Of a stretch of DNA of 64,000 nt, positions 41,348-52,935 are shown piece by piece; positions within the stretch are counted from its first letter, which is position 1; each line of letters opens with the position of its first letter. Location: assembly GCA_050084515.1 (NCBI GenBank), contig CM114271.1:13392001-13456000 (forward strand), written 5' to 3'. Both the position numbers and the translations under genes were made by a program. The DNA comes from Blasia pusilla (taxonomy: Eukaryota; Marchantiophyta; Marchantiopsida; Blasiales). The notes beneath the pieces were generated by a model that searched no databases, had not been told where the DNA came from, and saw nothing but the letters and a program-made list of their open reading frames with translations.

Positions 41348-41448
41348 GTGGATTCCATGACTTAGTATGGGATCGTGTATGTTTGTTTATATGTTCGGTG
41401 ACAACAATGTATGTTGTGTAGCAAGATATATATGCGCACGACAATACT
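41348..41448 (+). repeat. B2-type repeat, right end of copy A
   Basis: It matches 40690-40798 and ends GCGCACGACA, where all similarity to the family stops. This gives the third B1-A2-B2 arrangement of the window. Confidence 0.75.
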
Positions 41449-42042
41449 GACAATATGGGAATTCTCCCAAGCACATGGCAAGATGATATCACGAAAAGAG
41501 GGATTTTCAAAATGATAGACGACAGGAAATCTTGGGATGCAATGTTCAAAGACGACCACAATGCATCGCCTGCAACTGGTAGGCATCATTTATATTTTTA
41601 TTGATTTCTTTAATGTTGGTATTCACAATTTTGCATAATAAGTTCAATGTGGTTTTTTTATCCACGCATTCGGAAGGAGGCTTTGATGCTGATCATGAAA
41701 GGGATTGAATTCAATGAGCAGAAATTAACAAAAAAACAAGCATCTAAGGAACTTAGAACAATCATGGGAAGTATCAGGCTTCCTCAGTTGACAAAACTTA
41801 GACACATTTTTGTAGTATCCATAGATGTAGTTATACACTTGACTTTTGCTCAGACTATGATTTTGATCAAGAAAATGCATGAGGCAAAGAAAAATGGATT
41901 ATTGTTGAATGTACACCCTGACGTGCAACCTCATAGTGTCATTAATTTAGACGACTTAGAGGACCTTGCTTCTAGGAGTAAACAGGTTTCTATTCACTGC
42001 CCACCCAATAACAATCCCATTCGAATGCTTAGCTCGGCGTAA
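41449..42042 (+). CDS. Unidentified coding remnant right of the nest
   Basis: An open frame of 131 residues (41647-42042) has no family I recognise; it contains LTKKQASKELRTIMGSIRLP and VINLDDLEDLASRSKQVSIH. Just upstream, 41466-41580 reads as a possible exon (WQDDITKRGIFKMIDDRKSW) ending near a GT. It could be a gene or element fragment broken by copy A. Whether it is expressed cannot be judged. Confidence 0.35.
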
Positions 42043-44605
42043 AAAATGTCAACCTCATCGACATATTTTCTATCATCGACTAAGAGGTAGCAAGAGTTTT
42101 AAGTAATAAAGTAGATATCTTCCCAACACCAATTTTCATCATTGAACATAGTAAGACCAGTTATCCTACAATATTGTTACAAACCATAGTAAGCCAAGAT
42201 TTTTTTCTTCTTTATGTATTATCGAATTTGACACTAAAGATTGCATTCAAAATACATACATGTTCTATGGCTAATATTTTTTTTTGCTACAACAAGTCTG
42301 TTATTATCCAATGTAGCAAATGTTATTTGCATATCAACAAGTCATTTCAACCATCACAGATATGTGTCGTCTCCAATCACGTGTACTTTCACTATCTTTG
42401 CAATTAGCAAAGATTAAATCTTGTCCGTGTAGCCATCAAGCAAAGCCCTAAACTATCCTATAAAAAGACTTACAAAGTCATAATCCTATTCATTTTAATT
42501 TCCGTTGATGCACCTGCATAGCTCTAGGTAATATTTCGTGTTCACGGCACTTTCAGCTAGATTCTTGTGTCTTCTTCTCTTTGTTAATGGAGTCTTCTCG
42601 TTGCAAGGTACTCTTCAATATGTTCATCTTTCTCGCAATAGCTCCGTCCCAATTTACCATGCTTTCCAATTCTACTCAAATGTTGCTCTTGGAGAATATC
42701 ATATTGGGTAGCATGTATGAGCAATCATGAGAAGTATCAGCCTATGCTCGTAGAAATTGTTGTACATATCTAATCTGTGTTACTTGTGCTTCCAGACTAT
42801 TCAAATTAGCTAAGCTGAGCAATCACGTGAGCAATGTGACCACGACGTCAACGTACTAGAGCATCGATGCGCAACACCACCTTTCAGATGGTGGTCTGCC
42901 CTCGTCGCCAGCTCAAAAACCTACAAGAAAACGATTGCTACGTGATCTTGAACTAGCATAGAAAATTTTACTTATAGTGTGTGGAAGGTTGACGCGAATT
43001 GAAGCACAATTGAAGGATTTACGACCATCTGCGAGATACTTAGTAGCAGTTCTTGAAGCACATAATTCCATCAACTCGGACAAGTTTACAAAATTTTAAG
43101 TCCAAGTTAGCATTAGGCGAGAATTAAGATACTACCACCATCTGGTTCACTTTCGTTATCGATTCGCATTCAATGCATACTTTCTTTCTTAGAAAGCTGC
43201 ATTAGTTTTGAAGTGTAAGAACATGTTATGAAGCACCGCTTCTGATAGTTAGTAAGTTAGAGTAAGATTCTTTGCAAATGACTGAACTGCACACTTGTAG
43301 GTGGATGACGATTAAGTTTGCTACAAGTTTAGGCAAATGCACTAAATATGTGTAAGGAAATCAGAGTACGTTTTTTAGTTACCTCACCTTAATGTACATT
43401 TTAATCATTCTCTCCCTACCGATTGTCACAAGCCGTTGCTTGACTAATATAAGGGGTTATACGTTTTAGTCTGATTCAAGTGTTGAAGCTAACATCATTT
43501 GATTTCCTGAGTTTCATTCTTCTACACACTATTCTTGCAGTCTTCCAAGAAGTAACACTCTTGCCATTGGATAATCTTCACTTACACTCTTATCTTTGAT
43601 TTATGACATCCACTTGTTTACGAACTTGGCACTGCCAGTTCCTTACTAACACCTTATATGCCACCTGCCATTGAGATTTTGTGCTTTTACCGACAACTCT
43701 TCAATATACTTTGATTGTTTACATAATTCGCATTTAATCTACACTTCCACACTATATCTCCTCTGCATTACTTTCATTATTGGTTCCGTGTGCACAATTT
43801 GTAAGTAGTAGAAGCAAGCAGTTGCGGCCACTACGTGCCTGCTTTGCTTTAGAAAAGCCACTGTGTATGCTTTCAACATGCAATCTTATGCATTTGATTA
43901 CTTTGTTCTCATGATTTTCGATGATATGATACAACTTTCCACATAACACATTGTTTCACTACTCAAAGTACAACATATCACAAATATGTTTGGTTTTTTA
44001 TAATTTGGGAATGTAGAGCATTTGTGTGTGTAATTACAACTCTATAATTCTGAACTAATACAAACAATTTGCCACTATCCTTAAAATAAACTCTCCTACA
44101 AATTGACAAGTTTTTCTTGTAGCAAACCTTTTATCAAAGAAAAATAAATGTTAGATGCTGGTTTAGGGTTGAACCTTAAGTTAACTCAACCCTAAAGCTG
44201 CAACTAACTCGACGATTGCAACGGGATTATTTATGATACATATATTCTCATATGAATCCGCCACACTTAGTTTGCAAATCAAGAAGGCTCTCCAATCCTA
44301 ATATAACACTTAGTTTGCACGCGGTGTCGTTCCTTCCGGAATCGCCGAGCACATAGGAGGCCCGACAACTAGAGGGTTTAGGGTTGTAGCCACACTCGAA
44401 GAAACTTGACGTTGGAATGCGTGGGGATTCGGGGGACCGGACGAGAGCAGGTGTGCGTTTGAATCTCCGCAGAAGTTCAATTGTTGTGGTTGGAAGGCGG
44501 AGACTCGGACCGGACGACAGCGAGTTGGAATCTCCGTTGCTTGAAGGCATACGGTAGGAAACCGGGTCTAGGAATATAGTGGAAGGACCGGACTAATGTG
44601 ACAGT
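42043..44605. other. AT-rich intergenic region upstream of MAK16
   Basis: No gene, RNA or terminal repeat recognised in 2.5 kb. Short open frames look random. Confidence 0.6.
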
Positions 44606-44737
44606 TTGAATCGCGGCAGTGTCATAGTTTGTGGTGTTTTTCAGCGAAGCTTGGGTGGACAGTGGGGCGATCGACGTTCGAGCGTGGGCAGAGGTTCCCG
44701 GGATTGTAGAAGGGGAGGTTTCGGCGAGAGTGCAGCC

Positions 44738-47700
44738 ATGCAGCACGATGAGGTGATTTGGCAGGTCATAGGCCACAAACACTGCAGCTACAGAGCTAGG
44801 TGAGTAATTCTTGCTGATTCTGCGGGACTTCTTGGGTCCCTTTCTTTAGTTGCCGGTCAGTATCGTGTAAGATTGTGAGATGCGGAGATGTATGTTTTGT
44901 GGATTTGCTCCATCTCGCAACTCAACACGCGTCCTGGGTAAACCAGAAAATCGCTGTCTTCATGTCTTTTGAAACCATCTGACTCGAAAGGCGTTGCACG
45001 ATCGATCTTGCTGCAGGACCCAAACGCAGGATTTCTGCCGAAATGAGTACAACGTAACCGGACTCTGCAATCGGAGTTCCTGCCCATTGTCCAATAGTCG
45101 CTATGCAACTATCAAAGAGATCGATGGTATTTGATTTTTCGTCGTTTTGGGGCACGAATATCTGCTTGAATTGGCTGCAATTCTGATGGGTTTGACGGCG
45201 TTCCTTCTGTTGATCGTTGACACTGAGGTTTCCGAGCAAAGCAGATGGTTTACGTCAGCGCACGTCTTTTTAATGTTCAGTTTTTCCCCACATAATATGA
45301 GTATCGGTCCTAATCGTCTCGAACTGATGTCTGCACAGGGGTCCTTTACCTTTACATGAAGAGCATTGAAAGAGCTCACGCACCCAAGAATCTTTGGGAG
45401 AGAATCAAGCTACCGAGGAATTACGCTAAGGCCCTTGAAATTGTGGATAAGCATCTGGTAATCCGGTTCAACTCGTTAAAATCCTGCACCCTGTGATGTG
45501 TTTGTAATTAATTTTCTTAAAAATTTTAAAATATGGTTGAGGAATCAGGTTAGGTAATGCTAGGAGCTAATTTTAAACTCTGTTTCTTTGTCGTGATTTT
45601 GACGGTAACTAGAACCGGGGAAGAGAAAATTGAATTGAGACGTGAGTGTGCTTGGCAGGAATTTTGGCCCAAGTTTCTTGTCCACAAAAATAAGCAGCGT
45701 TTAACGAAAATGACTCAGTATTTGATACGAATGCGGAAGCTGGCTCTGAAAGTGAAGTAAGTGATTACCTGCGGTTGTTAGTAGAGTCTGAAATACCCTC
45801 TCAGAGGTTAATGGCAAAGGAATAAGTACAGGAACATCTTGAAATTGAGGAACACGAGGAATGGCAAGAGTTGAGATTAATTTACTTCTCTAGATTCCAT
45901 GCATGAGGTCTTACTCTAGTTGGAAGGATGCCCTCAAAGAGTCTCAAGTACAGATGTACTTATTCACAGCTTATGGTCACTCTGTATTGCCCCTATAGTT
46001 TCATCATCGGCTAGAATTCATTTGAATCTCTTTTCTGCTCACTTGTGGGATGGATTGGGCTGATATTCAGGCCGAAGCTTATGACCATGCCTGCCAAGCA
46101 AGTCCAGAGAGAAGCTCGGCGGGAAGCCAAAGCTGAAGTAGCTGCAGTTCTGGATAGGGTACATTCCTTTCCATGTCACACTGATAGGTTGGTGTCTGCA
46201 ATCAAAGAGATCATTCTTTGAACTTTATATGTAATCATTTAGCTATCCTTCTCAGGCTAGGAAGACCATTGTTAATATTTGGATCTTAGATGTGGGGACA
46301 TCTACCTAATCATAAAAATAGAGATTCACCCATTGGTGTGGTCAGATTACTCTACATGTTCCCATATCATTTAGTTAGATTGCCTTCTAGACCCCACGAG
46401 AAAGTAGAATTTCTTGTGGATATGGTGCATTACCCTGATTGGTTCTAATTTTTATTCTCTTTCTCACAGTCAATAGAGAAGGAGCTGCTTCAGCGCTTGC
46501 AAAGTGGGACCTATGGAGATATTTATAACTTCCCCATGAAAGAGTATGAGAAAGTATTGGATATGGAGGAGATGGAGGCTGCTGATGAGAAGGAAGAGGA
46601 GGAAGAAGAGGAAGAGGTTTGATAACAACCATACTTTCTAATGCATGGCATCATGGCATTTGATGGATGAGCACTCTCGTTCGGGGGTTGTCTTCTCTGC
46701 TGATTGATATCAACAGAAGACTGATGGAGCTTTCTAGGAAGAGATGTGGTTCTTTCGACAATATGACTTTCCCGGAGAAGTGTGGATAGAAATCAGTGAG
46801 GGAATCTCTACATGTTGAAGGATTTTCCTTTGCAGTTTGTCAAGTGTCTGGTATGTCCATTCCAACCATTATTCTTTTTCAGGAAGGAGAGCCGGAAGTG
46901 GAGTATGTGGAGGGTTATGAAATGGAGGATGAGCTTGAAGACTTTGCCAAGGATATGAAAGTAACTAGCAGTGAAGAGTCTGACTCAGAAGAAGAGGGTG
47001 AGTCCACATCTCGATGTTCCACAATCATCATCGGTCTCTTTTGGCTCAGGTTTGGGATCCTCACTGGAAAATTTATCTCAACCAAGACTTCACCTTCTCA
47101 CGAAAGAAATGTGTTTGTCCTTGACAGATGCACGGAAGAGAATGCCAGCAAGGAAAGATGGATTGTCTGTAAAAAGGGATGCAAATGGTTGGGATGATGT
47201 CGCAGCTGCCAAAGCTGCTGCTGCAAAAAGAAGGAAAAGACGAGTCCATGTGGAGGTAATTGGGTTGATGCCTGTTCCAAATGGATGGATCTTAACGTCT
47301 CTTACCATGCACTTGCTTTTTTCTTAATTCCATCTCCATAAGTTTTCAACAAGAAGGTTTGAATGGATATAAACACGGTGCAAGAACATTTGTCAAGCTA
47401 CTCTACTAAACCCCTAAGCCATACTGAACACAGTCAAGGGTCCCATGACAAATTTTGATCTTTTGTGTAGGTATGTTCCCCCCATGAAGTGTAGTGTATT
47501 ATATGCACACTTCCTTCCTCATTTTTTATTATGCTCTTACATGCAGTGTAGTTACATTCCTTACTCTCAGAAGTTATCCCAATATCAGGGTGGCTGCACT
47601 TCAAAGATGGCGAAGTTCTAGACAAATACAATGTGAAGATGACAGTCTGTTGCATTCAAAAGCACCTCATCTGTTATTTTGTCTGGACACGTGTTTATTT

Positions 47701-47759
47701 GTACTTTGCTGCAGATTGAATATGAGGAAGAGCAGGAGAACACATCGCAACGAGCCTAG
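44738..47759 (+). CDS. MAK16: MAK16 ribosome-biogenesis protein, nine exons, 303 aa
   Basis: Mak16 is a nucleolar factor that joins early pre-60S ribosomal particles. I joined exons 44738-44799, 45017-45126, 45339-45457, 45659-45756, 46071-46158, 46470-46616, 46883-46997, 47128-47255 and 47715-47759. All junctions are GT-AG and the phase is kept, giving 912 bases including the TAG. Landmarks: [11 protein letters not shown] start, the Cys cluster [79 protein letters not shown], an acidic Glu-rich region with [11 protein letters not shown], and a basic tail ([18 protein letters not shown]). Length equals the family norm (about 300). No stop or frameshift, so it is probably functional. The exon 6 donor (GTTTGA) is weak; an alternative boundary there is possible. 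Confidence 0.95.
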
Positions 47760-48919
47760 TTCTATCACTAGCAGACTTTCAGTGGCAAACCTAGCTGTTC
47801 TTGAGCAAGAGAATCAACCAGAGACTCATATTGAAGGTGCTTCAGAACGTGTTTCAGAATTGTCGAAAGCCACATGTATGCACCACACTCCATGGATATC
47901 TGTGTCGAAGGGAAGAAGTATTCTGTGTGTTGGATCTTGTCTCATAGTTGCCACTGTGTATCATAACACAATTTTGTAGCCCACAGAATTTACATGAGCA
48001 TTTGTAAACAAGAATATCAATTCTAAGCCACCGACTATAGCTCCTATTGGAGCTCGTTAACAAGTCATATTGAAGTCGCATCAAGAGGAATTTTGCTTTT
48101 AATCCTCCCGTCATTTTAAGTCAAATCACTGTGTGACAAGAATGAACATGTGTTTCCTGTTCAGGGTTCATCTGCTCTCTTTATGTGTGCTTTCATCGGC
48201 AGGAGTCAGATGGTCTATCCTATATCAGTCTCTGTACTCATAATATAGTTAAAGTATTGTTAAATACTGCTACACGCAGGGATTTTCTTATTAATGGGTT
48301 TCAATTCAGGGTCGCAATGGCCTCTATCATCTTGAGAGGATGGAAGCAGATTTTGTTGTGCTATCAACGTTCAGTACTCCACCAAGCAATGAAATAGCAA
48401 GTATACTGTACAAATTTTATGAGGTGAATCCACTTTTTCATACCCCTGAACCATCCTATGCAGCAAGGACAAATGAGAGCCTGAGAAAGGATGGGATTCA
48501 AGAAGAACCAGAAGGAGAGCTGCTACAGATGTGATGCCGGTTGATCCTCAAATGCTGAAAAAACTCGTTTGATCCAGGTGGAGTTTAATTGCTCTATCTC
48601 AACGGGATACTTAGGAATTTACTCGTACTACTGGAGATGAAGATCTAATACTTGTTTGACATAGTACTTGGGCTGTTACCGCTAGGATTGATGGCAGGTC
48701 TCTGTTTGGGCAGATGGAGAAATGATCTATTAGAAAATTTACCTATTTTTTGCGTAATTAAACTTGAACCTGGGTCTTTTTCTTTCTTTGTTGACTAAAT
48801 GAAGTGATTTTGAAGTCTCATCCACATCACAATATTTTTGCTACTAGTTGGGAATAGACTGGGTATGGCAGATGTTAGTTGGGAGTAATATGGAAGATGG
48901 GATGAAATACTGATGTAAA
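47760..48919 (+). other. MAK16 3' flank
   Basis: It contains the likely 3' UTR. Overlapping plus-strand frames at 48185-48534 (one with NEIASILYKFYEVNPLFHTP) are not recognised; they could be exons of another gene or chance. Confidence 0.4.
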
Positions 48920-51900
48920 TTACCTGGTATGGATATTGGTAATTTGGTTTGGCCATAAATAGTCATAGTAGGCTTTTACAACTAGTAGCTGCCGGTAAGG
49001 CATCTCTTTTGAAAATAGGAAATTGATAAAAGAGGACGGGAGATTCTCATTGAAAGTACTGCAGGGGATTCTAAGAGTTGGAAACATCAAGGCATACTCC
49101 ACCAAGGGCAGAGAAGAAAAGGGGAAACCCCTTAAAAAGTCACGATGCCAAGTGTAGAAACAATTTGCGGAAACTAAAGAAACATGAATACCAGCAAGAG
49201 GGTCTTTAGCGGCGGTGTCCCTCATAGTATGATTCCATAGTAGAAATTGGTCAGTTTGGACACGTTGCAAAGAAATAGGTGCACATTGTTTACAATACAA
49301 CTCTGTAGTAATTGAAGATGACCCGCTCCGAGTGTAGAAGATAGGCAAATTCAGAATGGAAAGGGTCAAACCTCTTGTCTATCTCCATATATCTCAATGG
49401 TTAAAAGTGATGTCTTCCACGAAGATGTTACTTGTACCAAGCTTCCTTGTTTGACTATGAATGTCACTACTAAACCTCATGTAGGATGTGTAATTTACAA
49501 ATATTTCAAGATTGTGGCCTACAAAGGTTTGTACAAATAAGGAAAGCTTGCATGCAGTAGTCTAGTTATCCGGTTTCTCCTTGCACAAGGAAGTTAATCT
49601 TGCAAGCAGAACAAGACATGATATATCACATATTGTAGGTGGTTATCCTCTCACCCCAATTGGACCATATGGATGATGCACACCAAGTGGATCTAGGCTC
49701 CCATGACACCCATAATATGTTGAACCAACCATATATGGTAAGAGACACAATCACATCATTATGATGAAGGTAAGTGCCAATATTTGGAACGTCGAAAGAA
49801 GAGGGCAAGCAACCATTGGTGAGCAACCATCCTTTCCAAGAGTAGGAGTGAATGCATGCCTCCATGAGAATACCCGTGTATAACATAATATTTATAAAAC
49901 CAGTTACAAGGTGGGCATCCATTGAAAGTAGGGAGAATTTCCCTAGCCATATCCAAAAGGGAATTTCTTCGTAATCTGAGAGAGTACTTTAGGGAAAAGG
50001 AGCCCTCATCTACTTGAGACATATACTATAGTAGAATGGGTCCATTTCCAACAAAGAATATAGAGCAAAGAAGGGATATTCTTAAAACTTTTAGAAAATG
50101 ATGAAGAGGTGGCTAAATCTTTGGAGAGAAGACCTACACTGCCAACGAAAATTGGCCAAGAGGATTGTGGGGGGGCTAGTGGACCAATGGGACAGTCAAA
50201 GTGCAAAGCCCAACAAACATGGTTGCACAAAAACAGAAAAGTCCTCCTTAGGACGGACAAGTCTAGACCTGGGTTTCTAGAGGTGGGACCCACACTTTAT
50301 AAGCCATGATGGAAGACAAGGCAGGGATGAGTGGAGCAATGAAGGAAGAGGGAGTGGAGGTGGAGGGAGGAAGAAACCGGAGAGTATGGAACACGAAGGC
50401 AAGCAAGGGGAATGAGAAAGAAGGGAAAGGTGGGGCCCTTACGGACAAGTCCTTCCATAGGACGGACGTAAGTCCATGGACATGGATTTTCTCCATTTGC
50501 AACCTTGCCAACAAAATATTCCACACTTGTAGGATCCTTCTATCAAAAGATCTAAGGAAAATATGGAGATGGTTGAACATCCACATACTCCTAATGAGAT
50601 GAAATTTGCATCTAGCATAATAAGAGAAGAGGATGTCGGAAGAAACTTGAGGATTACCAACCTTGGCAAGATCATCAACATGAGCAGATCCTCTATAAGT
50701 GTCACTGCAATGACGGTCGAAACAAAGTCATCACTCCAAAGCAAAGCGAAACTCCTAGGATGAACATATCTTCATTTGCTGACATAAATCCATCAAGTAA
50801 ATGGAATTCATAACACATGGAGACTATGCCTTACACTTTCCCACCTTCACGATGAGGCCCACTTATGCGAAAAAAATACAATTAGGAAAGGTCTCCACGA
50901 GAGAGAGAACTGCTTGGTAACAAGCCAAGGCAAAGAGAATACTGCTAAGGGAATCTCCTTGACTAGAACTAGTGGTGAGCAATAAAACCATGACCTCCTC
51001 CTCACCAACCATGGTAGAAATATAGGGAAAAAGAGGCCCCATATGTGGGAGCCCCGCACAAAGGGAATTAGGCTCGCAATGGATCCTCATACATCCTTCA
51101 TCTTCAAGAAGATAGATGCACAAGACATTGAGTTGAAGGCATTCTCAATACCTAATTGTTAAATATCCACTCTAGATGGTTATTAAGAGAAGTCTTCGAA
51201 CCAAATGAGACAGTCTTAAAAATAAGTTGGGATGGCCACACCAAATTGATGTAGACATATGTACTTCTCAAGGTTTGTTATCTTGGAAGGCCTCGTAATG
51301 TTGCAAACTCTTGTTTATTGCAACGCACCAACCTCAAAAGAACCTCACCAATAGCGATCAAACCTATTGCTCCACCCTCTAACAATGCCAAGAATTACCC
51401 TACCTCCAACACATGGGCCACTACTATTGGAAGTCTTCCCTAGGCTAGATGAGAGGCAATATGGAGCAACTTAGAGAAACCACTAGCAAGATTCTTTAGG
51501 GGGAAGCAATCCCAAAAAATTTCGCACACCAGACACACCAAACCTTGAGAAGAAAATTTTAGAGATCATTCTATTGCTCGTGCAAAGAGTCTTAAATCTA
51601 GGTTAAAAATACGTCAAGATGAAAGTCACACACGAAAGCTGGAATATCAACCACTAGGCAAGGGTGTAGCCTCTTAAGGGTCTTGATGGTATCAACTGTT
51701 GGAGGTACAATAACCAAAAGGCAAAGAGTGCACACTACTTGTGAGTAGCATGCGCTCACAAGTATATCTACAATGCCATACATACATCCTAATGTTCTAC
51801 AACCTAGTTTCTAAAAGATTATCGAGTGAAAAACAAAGTGAAGTGCCACCTCTTATGCAAGCCACAAAGCCAATCTGCAAAGATTCCCAATCAACTCCAC

Positions 51901-52371
51901 ATAATCGCCTAAATTGGTCTGAAACATCCCTAAGGCTGGCCTTCCCACCCTTAGTATAGCAAAGACACCAACATGGAAGAAGAAGTAGTAAATACGAAGA
52001 GACCTCATCCATAGGGTGAATTGCTATCCTATCTAGGGAGAGAACGAAAGCATGGCAATGTAAAGGTCATCTCAAATAACATTGGGGGATTGTGTGGAAT
52101 GACCTTAAGTAGAGGAAGACGTGTCTCGAAGAGACATGAGGTTATTATGATGGACCCATGATAGCATCCAGATAATGCTGTGAAAAGTCTAAAGAGCATA
52201 TATCCATGGTGGACTAAAAGAATCACCCATCCAAATCTATTAAATCTAGGATGATTAGCCGCTAAGTTATTCCACACTTTGGAGCGAGTGAAGAAGTTGA
52301 AACAACAATGACATTTGGTATCCCAAGTAGATGCAAGTTTTTTTCTTTCATACATCTTATAACAAAGGTTT
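48920..52371. other. Region without recognised genes; decayed repeats
   Basis: Minus-strand frames at 48920-49369 and 49626-50022 are longer than their neighbours but carry no family I know. The block 50140-50600 is repeated near 55190-55570. No RT, integrase or transposase motif seen. Confidence 0.45.
50225..50490 (+). repeat. Dispersed repeat, first copy
   Basis: It shares with 55215-55480 the order CATGGTTGCACAAAAA, GAGGTGGGACCCACACTT, GAGGGAGTGGAGGTGGAGGG and GACAAGTCCTTCCA. Purine-rich, no coding function supported. Confidence 0.75.
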
Positions 52372-52935
52372 GGAATAACCTTTTGATTTGTGGGCTTTCG
52401 ATGAAAAATCCATTTCACTAAAACTTTGCAAGGAGGTTTTCAACACTCTTATGAACTAGTCTACACAATTTTAGGTCAAGACCACATGCTTGGAAAAGAT
52501 GAAAAATATGCAAGTCCTTTTCCCTTAATAAATCTTCTTGCAAAGGTCTGGAATGACATTTTCATTTTTGGGCTTTGTATGGAACTTGCATTTGACTTTA
52601 AATTTTTCATGTGATTTTAACTACTTTTATGAACAAGTACAACAAAAATTAGATCAAGAAAATATACCCGCAAAGGATGAAAAATATGCAAGTCCATTTT
52701 CCATGGTACATTTTCTTGCAAGGGTTTGGAATGACCTTTCCATTTTTGGGCTTTTGATGAAAATTACATTTGCCTTGAAACTCTGCAACATGCTTTAAAA
52801 AATATTTCAAACACTATTATGAACATGTCTAAAAAGTTTCAATTCAAGACCGTATTCCCGATAAGGATAAAACAAAATTTAAGTTATTTTTCCTAAATAA
52901 ATCTTATTGCAAGGGTCAAGAATGACCTTTCTATG
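52372..52935. repeat. Satellite-like tandem array, monomer about 178 bases
   Basis: Three units start at about 52372, 52547 and 52725, and a partial fourth at 52916. Each has GGAATGAC-TTTTC, TTTTTGGGCTTT(G/T)GATG, TATGAACA-GT, then GATGAAAAATATGCAAGTCC and CTTGCAA(A/G)GG. Spacing is about 175, 178 and 191. Confidence 0.8.

Larger units (their letters stand above)
836..41448 (+). mobile_element. Copy A: oldest methyltransferase-Ty3 element, split by copy B and by a Copia element
   Basis: Copy A is read in pieces: leader (836-1130), methyltransferase remnant (about 1880-2240), RT to integrase (2547-4992), integrase end and PHD start (17622-18340), and PHD end plus 3' terminal repeats (40438-41448). 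The continuity is visible. The integrase frame broken at 4992 resumes at 17622, and the PHD region broken at 18340 resumes at 40438 with the expected CP-coding end. Gag and protease are missing or unrecognisable between 1.1 and 1.8 kb. It contains many stop codons and is clearly dead. Its 3' repeat (40803-41330) is a different subfamily from its 5' remnant, so the 3' end could be recombinant or belong to another copy. Confidence 0.75.

Noticed and set aside
44922-45379. Minus-strand frames opposite MAK16 exons 2 and 3
   Set aside because: They are shadows of confirmed MAK16 exons.
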